DNA of 55,151 nucleotides from the NCBI GenBank assembly GCA_003245675.1, contig QKCN01000094.1:1-55151 (forward strand), given 5' to 3'. A program made the translations under genes and the position numbers. Shown in pieces: positions 16,382-26,253 of this stretch. Position 1 is the first letter of the stretch. Each line of letters begins with the position of its first letter. The DNA comes from Bacteriovoracaceae bacterium. Its GTDB lineage: Bacteria; Bdellovibrionota; Bacteriovoracia; Bacteriovoracales; Bacteriovoracaceae. The notes below the pieces were generated by a model. The model did not search any database, was not told the DNA's origin, and worked only from the letters and a program-made list of their open reading frames with translations.

Positions 16382-17064
16382 TCTTGAAAAATTCCTTTTG
16401 CTTGATCGATTAATTTCATTTCGCGTTCATATGCATCTTCGGTATCAATAGGATCCATAGGGAAATATTTTACCTCGGTTTCTTCAGAAAAGGGATATAT
16501 ATATAGGGCCGCGAGTTCGGAATCACTGGCAAAGATAATCAACCCACCATCTTTTTCACCAGATGGATAGAGGTAGAGCTGAGCTTCAAACTCTGAAACA
16601 AAAACAGGGTAGCGAGTTGTTCCCATGCCTAATATTTTAATATTGTCGTCTAAATCTTTTTTGATTTCAGCAAATTGAGAATGTCCTGAGAACTGTTTGG
16701 AAATTTGATCTTGCTTTTTTTGATAAGCTTCACGATCTTTTATGGACATGCTGGAAGTGTCTTTAAATTCAATGAGGCGCAAACTGGTATCTGTAGAGTA
16801 TTCGACGGAGTACTGTTGCGGTTTTTTATCAAGACTCAGTTTGAGTCTGACCACTGTATTTTTTAGAGTTGCTTCACTTGATGCAAAGCGGATAGCCCGG
16901 TCAAAGGCATCAAGAGTTTCGTTTATTTGTTGACGGGAGTCAGTATTCGAGAGGGTTGCTCCTAGGAGCAAAATAAAAACTAAAAGGGCCATGGATACTA
17001 GGATTTCGATCAGAGTAAAACCATTGGCCCTTTTTGAATATACTTTCTGTGCGAAAGTTTTCAA
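16366..17064 (-). CDS. gspH: type II secretion minor pseudopilin GspH
   Basis: GspH joins the pseudopilus tip to the major pseudopilin shaft. The leader SKRANG is followed by FTLIEILVSMALLVFILLLG, with cleavage after Gly15 and Glu5 conserved. The remaining domain has a DAFDRAIRFASSEATLKNT helix typical of GspH/FimT proteins, then beta strands. At 232 residues it is longer than enterobacterial GspH (about 170), with the extra length in the polar central part. It begins seven bases after gspG and overlaps gspI. Confidence 0.86.
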   Translation of the reverse strand: MKTFAQKVYSKRANGFTLIEILVSMALLVFILLLGATLSNTDSRQQINETLDAFDRAIRFASSEATLKNTVVRLKLSLDKKPQQYSVEYSTDTSLRLIEFKDTSSMSIKDREAYQKKQDQISKQFSGHSQFAEIKKDLDDNIKILGMGTTRYPVFVSEFEAQLYLYPSGEKDGGLIIFASDSELAALYIYPFSEETEVKYFPMDPIDTEDAYEREMKLIDQAKGIFQEWQSE

Positions 17065-17071
17065 GATACTT

Positions 17072-17503
17072 TTATTTTCCTAAGTCATCACTTGTTATAT
17101 CTTTATCCCAGCCTTCGCCACCTTCAGCTCCGTCCGATCCTAAAGATTTAATGATGTATTTTTTTCCATCGCTACATTCATATTCAAATTCATAATCCCA
17201 TGGATCAAGAGGAACTTTTCCACCTGCAATATATCCATTAGGAGCATAGTTTTTACATTCTCTACCGGCAGTAGGCTTTTCAACCAAGGCATCCAAACCT
17301 TGTTCAGTGTAAGGGAAAAAGCCGCAGTGACGACGGAATTCCATTAAGCGTTGTTGTAAGTTTTGAATTTGAATCTTTGCTGATTTTACACGTCCTTCTT
17401 CATAGCTATCCATTACCTGTCCTGTAATGAAAGTACCGGCGAGAGCGAGCAACGCCAAGGCAATTAGGATTTCGATCAAACTCATACCATAATTGTTTCT
17501 CAT
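17072..17503 (-). CDS. gspG: type II secretion major pseudopilin GspG
   Basis: GspG polymerises into the periplasmic pseudopilus that pushes substrates through the secretin. The short leader MRNNYG precedes MSLIEILIALALLALAGTF, so the mature chain starts with Met instead of the usual Phe, with Glu5 retained. The conserved FPYTEQGLDAL, GGKVPLDPWDYEFEY and SLGSDGAEGGEGWDKDI blocks are those of the calcium-binding C-terminal loop of GspG. An upstream in-frame ATG would put the GGAGG ribosome-binding site inside the gene, so I use the ATG at 17503. It follows gspF by about 50 bases. Confidence 0.93.
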   Translation of the reverse strand: MRNNYGMSLIEILIALALLALAGTFITGQVMDSYEEGRVKSAKIQIQNLQQRLMEFRRHCGFFPYTEQGLDALVEKPTAGRECKNYAPNGYIAGGKVPLDPWDYEFEYECSDGKKYIIKSLGSDGAEGGEGWDKDITSDDLGK

Positions 17504-17552
17504 AAAGACAACCTCCACATTGTAGTCCTAAATTATTTGGGGTTATTCTAAC

Positions 17553-18755
17553 TTACATTTTACTCATTTGCATCATGGGAACAATTACCGACATCACGAT
17601 AAATCCTACCGCGACGCCCAAACCGATCATCATAATGGGCTCGAGAATAGATGTTAATCCTGAAATTCGTGAGTCGACTTGTTCTTGATAGTTCTCTGCA
17701 ACAATTTGCAGCATATCTTCTAGTTCGCCAGACTTTTCACCTAGTTTGATCATGTGCGTTACGAGAGGAGGGAAAAAACCACTGGAAATCAGAGGAGTCG
17801 CCAAGGAAGCCCCTTCCTTAACAGCCTCTTTGGCCGATTCAATGGCCTGCTTCATCCAAATATTGGGGATGAGATTTTTTACGATATTAAGCGCCGTCAT
17901 GATAGGGACGCCTGAATTGAGTAGGGTCGCCAAAGTTGAACAAAAACGTCCAACATTAATCATTTTTATAAGAATTCCTAAGATGGGAAGACGAAGTTGG
18001 AGGCGGTGCCATATGGCCTGTCCCTTTTGGGAATTAATAAATTTTTTAAATACCCAGAGGGATACAAAAATAAAGGCAATAACAAGCCACCAATATTTGA
18101 GTAAAAAATTAGAAAGACCAATACAGATTTTAGTTTGAATAGGGAGTTCTTTTTTCATGGACTCAAAAATTTTTGCGAGTTTGGGAATAACGAAGATGAA
18201 AATGACATTCATCATGATAAAACCAAAAACCCCCATCAGGACGGGGTAGGTCATGGCCCCTTTGATTTTATTGCGTAATCTCATCTGACTTTCAGTAAAA
18301 TCGGCCAAACGCAATAGAACAATATCCAAAGTTCCTGAAGCTTCACCTGCTTCAACCATGTTGACAAAAATGGTATTAAAGATTTTTGGATAATCAGAAA
18401 GAGATTTTGCAAAACTTGTACCTTCGGTGACCTTCTGACGAACCTCCGCGAGTACAATTCGCATTGTATTGTTCTCAACTTGTTCCATGAGGGCCCCAAG
18501 GGCTTCTACAATTGGAATTTTCGCTTTGATCAGTGTTGCAAGTTGACGAGTCGTAATGGCCAAGTCTGTCACAGATACTTTGCCGGAAAAACTCATGCCT
18601 TTATTTTGCTTTCCCGATTTTTCTTCTTTAATGCCAACAAGCATGATTCCCATGCCACGTATTTTCTGCTTTGCCTGAGCAACGTTATCACTGGTAATAC
18701 TACTTCTAATATCTTTACCTGTGCGATCAATTCCTTGATAGTTGAAAATAGGCAT
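17553..18755 (-). CDS. gspF: type II secretion inner-membrane platform protein GspF
   Basis: GspF is the polytopic core of the inner-membrane platform. The 400-residue product shows the duplicated GspF domain: a cytoplasmic N-terminus starting FNYQGIDRTGK, a first domain with TRQLATLIKAKIPIVEAL, and membrane segments around 166-190 and 215-235. The second domain contains RFCSTLATLLNSGVPIMTAL, and a final transmembrane helix near 375-395 (MMIGLGVAVGFIVMSVIVPMM) closes the protein. All family landmarks are present. It follows gspE by 17 bases. Confidence 0.94.
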   Translation of the reverse strand: MPIFNYQGIDRTGKDIRSSITSDNVAQAKQKIRGMGIMLVGIKEEKSGKQNKGMSFSGKVSVTDLAITTRQLATLIKAKIPIVEALGALMEQVENNTMRIVLAEVRQKVTEGTSFAKSLSDYPKIFNTIFVNMVEAGEASGTLDIVLLRLADFTESQMRLRNKIKGAMTYPVLMGVFGFIMMNVIFIFVIPKLAKIFESMKKELPIQTKICIGLSNFLLKYWWLVIAFIFVSLWVFKKFINSQKGQAIWHRLQLRLPILGILIKMINVGRFCSTLATLLNSGVPIMTALNIVKNLIPNIWMKQAIESAKEAVKEGASLATPLISSGFFPPLVTHMIKLGEKSGELEDMLQIVAENYQEQVDSRISGLTSILEPIMMIGLGVAVGFIVMSVIVPMMQMSKM

Positions 18756-18772
18756 GTCCTAAGGTCTCCCGT

Positions 18773-20506
18773 TTACTCGTCTGACATTTCTTCGGCATTA
18801 ATTGCTCGCAACATTTCGTCAATTGAAGTAATACCGCTAAATACCTTCGAAACAGCATCTTGACGTAAAGTAACCATGCCTGCTTTTACAGCAGCCTTCT
18901 TAATGGTTCCTGCATCGGCTTGGCGTAATACGAGGGCCCTTACATTATCGTCGACAATGAGAAGTTCACTCACGCAGGTTCGCCCAGAATAGCCGGAATC
19001 ATTGCATTTGGCACATCCTACAGGTTCATAGAAAACTGCACTTTCGGGAATATCTTCTATGCCAATGAGATCTTTTTGGTAATCGGTAATCTCAACTTGC
19101 TTTTTGCAGTTTTCGCAAAGAACACGCATCAAGCGTTGTGAAAGAATTCCAATCAATGAAGAGGCAATAAGGAAGGGCTGAATTCCCATATCAATAAGAC
19201 GAGTCGGGGCAGAAGAAGAATCATTGGTATGCAGGGTGGAAAGCACAAAGTGACCAGTCAAAGAGGCATTGATGGCCATTTCGGCAGTTTCACTATCGCG
19301 GGTCTCTCCCACCATTACCACATCGGGGTCTTGACGCAGGATCGCACGCAGCGCAGTTGCAAAAGTGAGATCAATTTTTTGATTCACCTGAATTTGAGAG
19401 ACACCTGCAATTTCATATTCCACAGGATCTTCCACTGTAATGATCATTTTATCAGGCGTTTTAATGCGGTCGAGCATCGCAAAAAGAGTGGTTGTTTTAC
19501 CTGAACCGGTCGGTCCACAAACGTAAACAACACCGTGTTTTAGATTACATAATTCATCTAGTTGGTTCAGCACTCTTCCATGAAACCCGAGAGTTTCAAG
19601 ATTGAGTACGGTATTATTTTTTTCGAGAATACGCATTACCAAGCGTTCCCCATTTTGAACGGGGACAGTGTTAAGACGAATATCAATATCTTTACCTGCA
19701 ATTTTAATTTTGATACGACCATCTTGAGGAAGACGTTTTTCTGCGATATTTAGTTTCCCCATAACTTTAATACGCGCACTGACCGCAGCATGAGTTTTAA
19801 TGGGTTGGCTTAAAATTTCAGTCATAACCCCATTGATGCGGAAGCGATAAACCGTTTCTTTTTCATAGGGTTCAATGTGAATATCAGATGCTCTTTCTTT
19901 TACTGCACGGAAAATAATTGAGTTCACAAAACGAATAACTGGAGCTTCGTCTGCGGCAGCATCCAAGATATCGATTGGCCCATCAAGATCGAGATTTTCT
20001 TCAAATTCGTCTTTAATATCTTCAATAAGATTTTTATTGGCCTTTTCGTAGATACGATTAATGGCATCTTGGATTTTCAGTGGCGTCGAAACAACAACTT
20101 CGATTCTTTTATTGTAAATGCTTTGCAAATCGTTGATTGCAGCATCATTAAAGGGATCGCTGGTGAGAACGGTTATATGATGATCTGTTTCAATAATCGG
20201 TAAAATTTCATGACGCTTGCAGTAGTTGATAGGCAGATCACGCAAAATTTGAGGATTAATTTCTTCCACTTTAAAGTCATTGATGTGTGGAATGCCGACC
20301 TGATGACAAAGAACCCTTACGATATCATGGGGATGGATATAGTTTTTGCGCAACAAGATTTCCCCTAAAAGGGCCCCTGTTTCTTCTTGCTGTTCCAGAG
20401 CTTCTTTCAGCTGCTCTTCAGTTAAAGCAGTATACTTAAGAAGAAGCTCTCCTAGTTTTGTATTTTCTCTTTCGAGGCGGGCAATGAGGGTTTCAGGTTT
20501 TTGCAT
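18773..20506 (-). CDS. gspE: type II secretion ATPase GspE
   Basis: GspE is the hexameric cytoplasmic ATPase that drives pseudopilus assembly. The N-terminal MshEN-type domain (about 15-155) is followed by a linker and the core ATPase domain. Visible motifs are Walker A GPTGSGKT (331-338), the Asp box around 357-362, Walker B RQDPDVVMVGETRD (391-404) and the His box STLHTND (423-429). The zinc-binding tetracysteine element is Cys464, Cys467, Cys498 and Cys501. At 577 residues it is of standard size. It lies between gspD and gspF with gaps of 3 and 17 bases. Confidence 0.96.
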   Translation of the reverse strand: MQKPETLIARLERENTKLGELLLKYTALTEEQLKEALEQQEETGALLGEILLRKNYIHPHDIVRVLCHQVGIPHINDFKVEEINPQILRDLPINYCKRHEILPIIETDHHITVLTSDPFNDAAINDLQSIYNKRIEVVVSTPLKIQDAINRIYEKANKNLIEDIKDEFEENLDLDGPIDILDAAADEAPVIRFVNSIIFRAVKERASDIHIEPYEKETVYRFRINGVMTEILSQPIKTHAAVSARIKVMGKLNIAEKRLPQDGRIKIKIAGKDIDIRLNTVPVQNGERLVMRILEKNNTVLNLETLGFHGRVLNQLDELCNLKHGVVYVCGPTGSGKTTTLFAMLDRIKTPDKMIITVEDPVEYEIAGVSQIQVNQKIDLTFATALRAILRQDPDVVMVGETRDSETAEMAINASLTGHFVLSTLHTNDSSSAPTRLIDMGIQPFLIASSLIGILSQRLMRVLCENCKKQVEITDYQKDLIGIEDIPESAVFYEPVGCAKCNDSGYSGRTCVSELLIVDDNVRALVLRQADAGTIKKAAVKAGMVTLRQDAVSKVFSGITSIDEMLRAINAEEMSDE

Positions 20507-20509
20507 AAT

Positions 20510-23032
20510 TTAAGCTCCGCTATTGTCCTGAATTTCTTTCATTATCTGCTGATAATCTGGAACATCTGGTGTGCTTTCTTCTACTTTTTTATGAGGAACA
20601 GCTTCTCTCTCTAGTTCTTGATTATTTTGCAAATAGCGATTGTTCTGAGCCTCTTTGTCGTAAAGAGGTCCTTCTTCTTGTTTTTTTGCCTTTTCATAGA
20701 GTCCTTTAATGGTTGAGGCATAAGGATCGTTCTCATCCATTACATTTTGTAGGTGTACTGAACGACGAGCAAGAATATCTTGAGTATGTTTGGCTGCAGT
20801 TTGCTCATAGGTCATGAGAATTTTAGGAGTAAGGAAGAACAATAGATTGATCTTTTCTGTTTGCTTCTTTTTGTTCTTAAAGAGCCAGCCGAGAACTGGA
20901 ATATCGCCAAGGAAAGGAACTTTACTTGTGGTACTTGTTTCCTTGTCGCGCATTAAACCGCCCATAGCAATAGTATCACGATCTCTCACCATAACAGTTG
21001 TTTGCGCAGCCCGTGTTGTTGTTCCGAAACCTTCAATATTACCTAAGTCTCTATTTGAAAAGTCATCAATCTTTTGATCGATTTTTAGTTTAATAAAACG
21101 TGTCACTTTATTGATTTGTGGGGTGATTTTTAGTGAAAGCGTCACTTTTTGTTCTTTTACAGACGTGCTGGTACTTCCATTTGAAGCAGTTGTTTTTTCT
21201 GGAACGGGAACAGTTTCTCCAACTTCAAAAGCCCCTTCCGTATTATCCATAACAAGGAGCTGAGGAGTTGCAAGGACATTGGATTTGGTATTACTGACAA
21301 GTAAGCTGATCAATCCATTGATGGAGCTGATATTGACTTCTTGCCCACCCACTGTCATTTCAATACTTTTTCCGGCACTACCCCCCACAAATAGTCCTGA
21401 AAGATTTGTAATATTGCCACTAAGGAGGTTCATAATATTGCCTGTACCATCAAACCCAGCAACTTCACCTGCGCCAGAGCCATAAGCTCCAACGATACTC
21501 GTGCCACGAGAATCGAGGTTGGCAATATTGGTTTCCATAATCAAACCTTCAATATAAACCTGATCTTTGGGAACATCGAGTTTTGCGATAACTTGCTTAA
21601 TTGTCAGATAATCTGTAGGAGATGCTGTAATAACCAAGGCATTATTGTCTTTATCAGCGTTAATTTTCACTTGCGCGGTGAAAAGTTCCCCTAAATCAGT
21701 ATTGGAGCGGCTAAAGTTTTTAGAACTTTTAGAAGATGAGCTACTGCCACTTGTTAATCCTGAAAGGGTTTTGGCCAATGTTTCTGCATCTGAATAGTTC
21801 AAATAATACACGTGGATTCTTCCACCCGCTTGATCAACCAAAGGAACATCAAGTTTATCAATAAGACTACGCAATCTTTTGGCGCCATCAGCATTGGCCA
21901 TGGCGATAATGGAGTTGGTCCTTGGTTCAGCAATAATCTTATTGATTTCTTCTGCTGATTTTTGACTACGAGTCAGACGAGAGCTAGCACCAGAACTTTT
22001 TGACTTCAAAATGGTATCAAGTAGTTTTGCAATTTCTTGTGCCGAAGAGTGCTTAACTTTTATAATTTGTAGAGTTTCTTCATGTCCGGGGACATCCAAA
22101 AATTGGATCATACGCAAGAGGCGAGTGATATTAGAGCCAGTATCAATCATTAACAAGGTATTGGTTTGTTTAATGTCAATGAGGCGACCATAGCGAGACA
22201 TGAAGGGACGAAAATTTCTAGAAATTTCTGTTGCGTTGATGTTTTTGAGCGGTTGAACTCTCATTATATATGTATCTGTCTCAGGAGTGAAACTTCCGCT
22301 GTAGATATCAATTGTGGCGTTTCTCAAATCTCTTTGATTAATGATTTTATAAAATGCTCCAGATTTAACAAGTGTATAGCCATTCAAATCTAATGACGTG
22401 AGGTAGGCTTTCCAAGCGTCTCCAACGGTAATTGGAGAAGGGGCGACAATCGAAATTTTACCTTTAAGGTCTTTGTCGAGAATCAAGTTGATTCCCGTAA
22501 GTTTCTGCATATGTTTAGTTAGTTCCATCAGGTCGACGTTTTGAAAATCAAAACTGGATACTACTTCCGGGCCAAAGGCGGTATCAGGATTGAGATTAAC
22601 GTATTTATCTTGTTGTTTGGGAACTGGGAGCGTGCTTTTTCTACCAAAATAATCTGCCGAGGAACTTTTTCCTGTGCGACTTGCTCTATCATTGCCGCGA
22701 CGAAGAGAAGGAGTTTCACGCATACGTGAACCATCATTTCTTGGGATAGGTACATCACCCGCTAATGGCTCTTCATCATCAATCGGAAAAGTTTCTTCGA
22801 TAGGCTCCTCTACGGGAACAAAATCGGAATCGGCTATTTCTTCAGCATTGAAAGAAGGCGGAGGGGCATCTTCTCCCGCTGGTACAATTTCATCATTTTG
22901 AGGATCTTGGAAGTCGGTTGAAGATCGATACTTCTTAAATTGCGCATTTGCACCCTGTGACATGAGAAGAAGCATCGAGAGCATGATGATGTTTCTAGTT
23001 GTTGATTTTTTTAGCATGTCCATCCATCCCAT
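20510..23032 (-). CDS. gspD: type II secretion outer-membrane secretin GspD
   Basis: GspD forms the gated outer-membrane channel. A Sec signal (hydrophobic stretch NIIMLSMLLLMSQGANA, about 14-30) is followed by an acidic Pro-rich linker of about 110 residues that is longer than usual. Next come the N0 domain (SFDFQNVDLMELTKHMQKLTG, near 160), N1-N3 domains with KHSSAQEIAKLLDTILKS, and a Ser-rich loop in N3. The secretin barrel covers about 480-750, ending in PFLGDIPVLGWLFKNK and LLFFLTPKIL. The last 80 residues are polar, an S-domain-like tail. ATGs at 23032 and 23017 are both possible starts. It begins three bases after gspC. Confidence 0.95.
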   Translation of the reverse strand: MGWMDMLKKSTTRNIIMLSMLLLMSQGANAQFKKYRSSTDFQDPQNDEIVPAGEDAPPPSFNAEEIADSDFVPVEEPIEETFPIDDEEPLAGDVPIPRNDGSRMRETPSLRRGNDRASRTGKSSSADYFGRKSTLPVPKQQDKYVNLNPDTAFGPEVVSSFDFQNVDLMELTKHMQKLTGINLILDKDLKGKISIVAPSPITVGDAWKAYLTSLDLNGYTLVKSGAFYKIINQRDLRNATIDIYSGSFTPETDTYIMRVQPLKNINATEISRNFRPFMSRYGRLIDIKQTNTLLMIDTGSNITRLLRMIQFLDVPGHEETLQIIKVKHSSAQEIAKLLDTILKSKSSGASSRLTRSQKSAEEINKIIAEPRTNSIIAMANADGAKRLRSLIDKLDVPLVDQAGGRIHVYYLNYSDAETLAKTLSGLTSGSSSSSKSSKNFSRSNTDLGELFTAQVKINADKDNNALVITASPTDYLTIKQVIAKLDVPKDQVYIEGLIMETNIANLDSRGTSIVGAYGSGAGEVAGFDGTGNIMNLLSGNITNLSGLFVGGSAGKSIEMTVGGQEVNISSINGLISLLVSNTKSNVLATPQLLVMDNTEGAFEVGETVPVPEKTTASNGSTSTSVKEQKVTLSLKITPQINKVTRFIKLKIDQKIDDFSNRDLGNIEGFGTTTRAAQTTVMVRDRDTIAMGGLMRDKETSTTSKVPFLGDIPVLGWLFKNKKKQTEKINLLFFLTPKILMTYEQTAAKHTQDILARRSVHLQNVMDENDPYASTIKGLYEKAKKQEEGPLYDKEAQNNRYLQNNQELEREAVPHKKVEESTPDVPDYQQIMKEIQDNSGA

Positions 23033-23035
23033 AAT

Positions 23036-24346
23036 TTAGTTTTCAAAGTTATAAGAACGTGTTGTTTCAATTCCACCACGAGACACTGACAGTTCCAGTT
23101 TGTCTAGTTGGCGAACGCGCCCAAAAAGCTCCATAACTTGGTTAATACTTTGTATTTTCTTTCCATTAATTTGCGTAATCGTATCGTTATTTTGAATGTC
23201 GAGCGTGGAGTAGATACTACCTGGCTCAACTTCTTGAATATTGAAAGATAGGCTGCCATCTGGATTTGTTATTTGAATGGCCCTTGCTTGAGTTAAGATA
23301 GAGCCAATGTCCTTAAGCTGGTCATTAAGAAATTGCTTTTTAATATTAAATTTATTGCCATCACTGAGAATTTGCTTTTTATTGTTTTGCGCATTAAGAG
23401 CTTGACGTCCTTCTGTCGAACTCAGCACGTTAATCGGAGATTTTGAGCGCTCCATGGGGTCAGAGCTTTTGATCAATTCGCACTTTCCGCTTTGTAGATT
23501 TTTGACCACAAGTTCATAAGGGAGAATGCGACCGACTTGCGCCAGTCCTGAAATGATATCACCTTCTCTAACTCTCTCTAGCCCGGAGGAACGTGATTCA
23601 ACAGAGGCTATCGATTTAATGCTATCTTGAATAACGATGGAGTTAATTAATTTAATTGGAAGTGAAGATGCATTTTTGGCTTCAAGGCAAATTTTAACTT
23701 CGTCTTCTTTTGGTTTCTTTTTTGCGTCCTCTTCACGCTTTTCTTTTTTAGCTTGAAAAAGATCCGCAGTTTGAATGACCGCATAATTTGCAAAATCAAG
23801 AGATGGATGCGCTTGGGCGGCCCTCGCCTTTTTTTCTGAAATTTCAACAGGGGGAGCAAGAATAACGGCCAATATTTTTCCTGTAAGATAGGGGAGGATG
23901 ATCAGTAAAGACCAATTGAAGCAGCGGTGAATTAGTTCTCTTTGAGGGGGAGCTGAAATGTTTTTAAGACTTTCTGCAATATTGCTCGTATTAATATTTA
24001 AATTAAAGCCTCCGCCCTTTTTTTGGGGGAGAAGATTGAGGGCCTTGGGGTTGTTTTTTAGGGCCAAAAATTTATCGTGAATTTTGCGCCAAACTAGTTG
24101 CAGTCTGTCTTTGAATTGATTAGAGCGGGAGATTTGAATAAACTGCGTGCCATCTTCTTCTATTGGCCCTTCAGAGAGATCATCTGCTCGTAAATCCTCT
24201 GATTCTTCGGAAGATTCTTCAAATTCCTCGGATTCTTCTTCAAAATTTTCGAGAAGAGTTTCTTCGGTAGGAGCAAACTCATCAGGTATTGGATTCTTTT
24301 TGCGGAAGTTCTTAATATTTTTGAGTTTTTCAAATAATTTTTTCAT
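23036..24346 (-). CDS. gspC: type II secretion inner-membrane protein GspC with PDZ domain
   Basis: GspC connects the inner-membrane platform to the secretin and contributes to substrate selection. The single transmembrane helix lies at about 144-164 (SLLIILPYLTGKILAVILA), the homology region follows at about 180-300 with SSLPIKLINSIVIQD, and a PDZ-like domain forms the C-terminus (about 345-436, with VEPGSIYSTLDIQNNDTITQINGK). The cytoplasmic N-terminus of about 140 residues is unusually long and has an acidic Glu/Ser run at 28-66. It is the first gene of the operon. No purine-rich ribosome-binding site precedes the ATG, so initiation may be leaderless or otherwise unusual. Confidence 0.9.
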   Translation of the reverse strand: MKKLFEKLKNIKNFRKKNPIPDEFAPTEETLLENFEEESEEFEESSEESEDLRADDLSEGPIEEDGTQFIQISRSNQFKDRLQLVWRKIHDKFLALKNNPKALNLLPQKKGGGFNLNINTSNIAESLKNISAPPQRELIHRCFNWSLLIILPYLTGKILAVILAPPVEISEKKARAAQAHPSLDFANYAVIQTADLFQAKKEKREEDAKKKPKEDEVKICLEAKNASSLPIKLINSIVIQDSIKSIASVESRSSGLERVREGDIISGLAQVGRILPYELVVKNLQSGKCELIKSSDPMERSKSPINVLSSTEGRQALNAQNNKKQILSDGNKFNIKKQFLNDQLKDIGSILTQARAIQITNPDGSLSFNIQEVEPGSIYSTLDIQNNDTITQINGKKIQSINQVMELFGRVRQLDKLELSVSRGGIETTRSYNFEN

Positions 24347-24352
24347 GAAATA

Positions 24353-24363
24353 ATTGTCACAAT
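24353..24363. promoter_or_regulatory. short palindrome ahead of gspC
   Basis: ATTGTCACAAT is a palindrome with a single central base, seven bases upstream of the gspC start codon in the divergent region with the acyl-CoA dehydrogenase gene. A regulator could bind here, but the region is A+T-rich and chance is a fair explanation. Confidence 0.25.
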
Positions 24364-24492
24364 AATTATTTTGATGCGCAAGTCTATAAATTAACTTTGC
24401 AGAAAAAAAATAAATTTATTATTTTAAATGTAAGGCTATTATAAAAAATGAGTATTCAAACTGCGATTTGGCTACTGTCCTAAGGAGAAAAT

Positions 24493-26253
24493 ATGAGTGC
24501 TAAAGAGTGTTTCTCATCGGCAATGGAGTCGATTTTTGTCGGGAAATTGCCTCCTGTTGAGGCTATGAGTTTCCCCGATTTAGATGAGGAAAAGAAAATT
24601 TTTGGAATTGAGTTAACCGATATTATTAGCAAATATCTCAAGGAAAATGTTGATTCAGAGAAGTTGGATCTGGAAGGTAAAATTCCTGATGAAATTATTG
24701 AAGAATTAGCTTCCATGGGGCTTTTTGGACTTTCCATTGATGAGGATTATGGTGGGCTAGGACTGGATTATAGTCTTTATGCTCGTATTTTTGAGGAAGT
24801 GACCCAATATGATGGCTCTATTGCGACAACTCTTGGGGCACATCAATCCATTGGATTAAAAGCATTGCAATTGTTTGGCAATCAGGAGCAAAAGGATAAG
24901 TGGCTTCCTAAATTGGCAACAGGCGAAAGTATTGCTGCCTTTGCTCTAACGGAGCCTGCTGCTGGCTCAGATGCTTTTTCTATCCAAACGAGGGCAGTTT
25001 TAAGAGAGGATGGAAACTACGTTATTAATGGTCAAAAAATTTGGATTACCAATGCTGGGATGGCCTCTTTTTATACCGTCTTTTGTAAAACTGAACATGT
25101 GATTGAGGGAGAGACAAAGGAAAAAATTACGGCGTTTATTGTCGAAAAAGATCGTGAAGGAATCTCCTTTGGTGAACCAGAGAAAAAACTTGGGATCAGG
25201 GCCAGTGAGACGCGTGCGATCTTTTTTGATAATGTTGTAATTCCTCCTGAAAATGTGATTGGAAAGCCTGGACGCGGCTTTAAAATCGCTCTGAGTGTTT
25301 TAAATATTGGTCGTCTTTCACTTGCGGCTTGTTCTGTCGGTGCAATGAAGACTTGCACCTCTTTAGCAATTAACCATGCTAAAGAAAGGGCCCAGTTTGG
25401 TCAATCGCTCCTTGAATTTGAAATGATTCAAGAAAAAGTAAGTCGCATGCTTGCTGCGACATATACTACGCAATCTCTTCTTTACTATACGACGGGACTA
25501 ATGAACAAAGGGATGAAAGATTATTCCCTTGAAACTGCCATTTGCAAAATTGCCGCCGCAGATAAGATTTGGTTTGTTTCCGATGAAGCACTACAGATCG
25601 CGGGTGGAACTGGCTACATGAGAGAATACCCCTTTGAACGTTGGCTACGAGATACTCGTATCAATCGTATTTTTGAGGGGACGAATGAAATCCTCAAAGT
25701 CTTTCTTTCTTTGACAGGCATGAAACCTGTCGGGAAAAATCTTGGCGTTTTAAAGATTTTACAATCACCCCAAGCAATGATGAAAGACCCAAAGAAAGCG
25801 TTTATAGTATTTGGACAAATTGCAGGACGTTTTATTAAACGCTCTTTTTTTATGCCTAAAGGACTTAATTCGGAGGAGAAACTCGAAGAGCAGTTTAATC
25901 GTTTATCAGTCATGATTGGACGTTTTGGCAATGCCGTCGAAAAGGTTTTGCTAAAGCATGGTAAAAAAATATTAGACAAGCAGTTTGTTCAGCACCGAAT
26001 CGCTCAAATGGCCATTGAGATTTATTCGATTCTTGCTGTTCTTTTGAGAACGGAAAGCATTTTGAAATCAGGTATTGATCAAGCGAGTAAAGATTATTAT
26101 TTGCATTTGGCAAAAATCTCCTTTTCCGAGTCTGAGGATGTTTTTTGGAAAAATTTAGCCAAAGTTAAGAACAATAGAGATCGTTGTATGAGAGAAGTTA
26201 CAAATTATCTTAAAGATAATTCAGGTGTAGATTTTGATATCCTTAAGGCTTAG
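24493..26253 (+). CDS. acyl-CoA dehydrogenase, VLCAD/ACAD9-like
   Basis: This FAD enzyme should introduce the 2,3-trans double bond into acyl-CoA in fatty-acid beta-oxidation. The N-terminal, middle (ALTEPAAGSDAFSIQT, WITNAG) and C-terminal domains are all present. The catalytic Glu395 lies in RIFEGTNEI, the position used by medium- and very-long-chain types. About 160 extra C-terminal residues after the catalytic domain match the VLCAD/ACAD9 architecture (586 residues in all), which often binds membranes. AAGGAG eight bases upstream supports the ATG. It is divergent from gspC, and its end overlaps the next gene by 20 bases. Partner beta-oxidation genes are not in the window. Confidence 0.92.
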   Translation: MSAKECFSSAMESIFVGKLPPVEAMSFPDLDEEKKIFGIELTDIISKYLKENVDSEKLDLEGKIPDEIIEELASMGLFGLSIDEDYGGLGLDYSLYARIFEEVTQYDGSIATTLGAHQSIGLKALQLFGNQEQKDKWLPKLATGESIAAFALTEPAAGSDAFSIQTRAVLREDGNYVINGQKIWITNAGMASFYTVFCKTEHVIEGETKEKITAFIVEKDREGISFGEPEKKLGIRASETRAIFFDNVVIPPENVIGKPGRGFKIALSVLNIGRLSLAACSVGAMKTCTSLAINHAKERAQFGQSLLEFEMIQEKVSRMLAATYTTQSLLYYTTGLMNKGMKDYSLETAICKIAAADKIWFVSDEALQIAGGTGYMREYPFERWLRDTRINRIFEGTNEILKVFLSLTGMKPVGKNLGVLKILQSPQAMMKDPKKAFIVFGQIAGRFIKRSFFMPKGLNSEEKLEEQFNRLSVMIGRFGNAVEKVLLKHGKKILDKQFVQHRIAQMAIEIYSILAVLLRTESILKSGIDQASKDYYLHLAKISFSESEDVFWKNLAKVKNNRDRCMREVTNYLKDNSGVDFDILKA

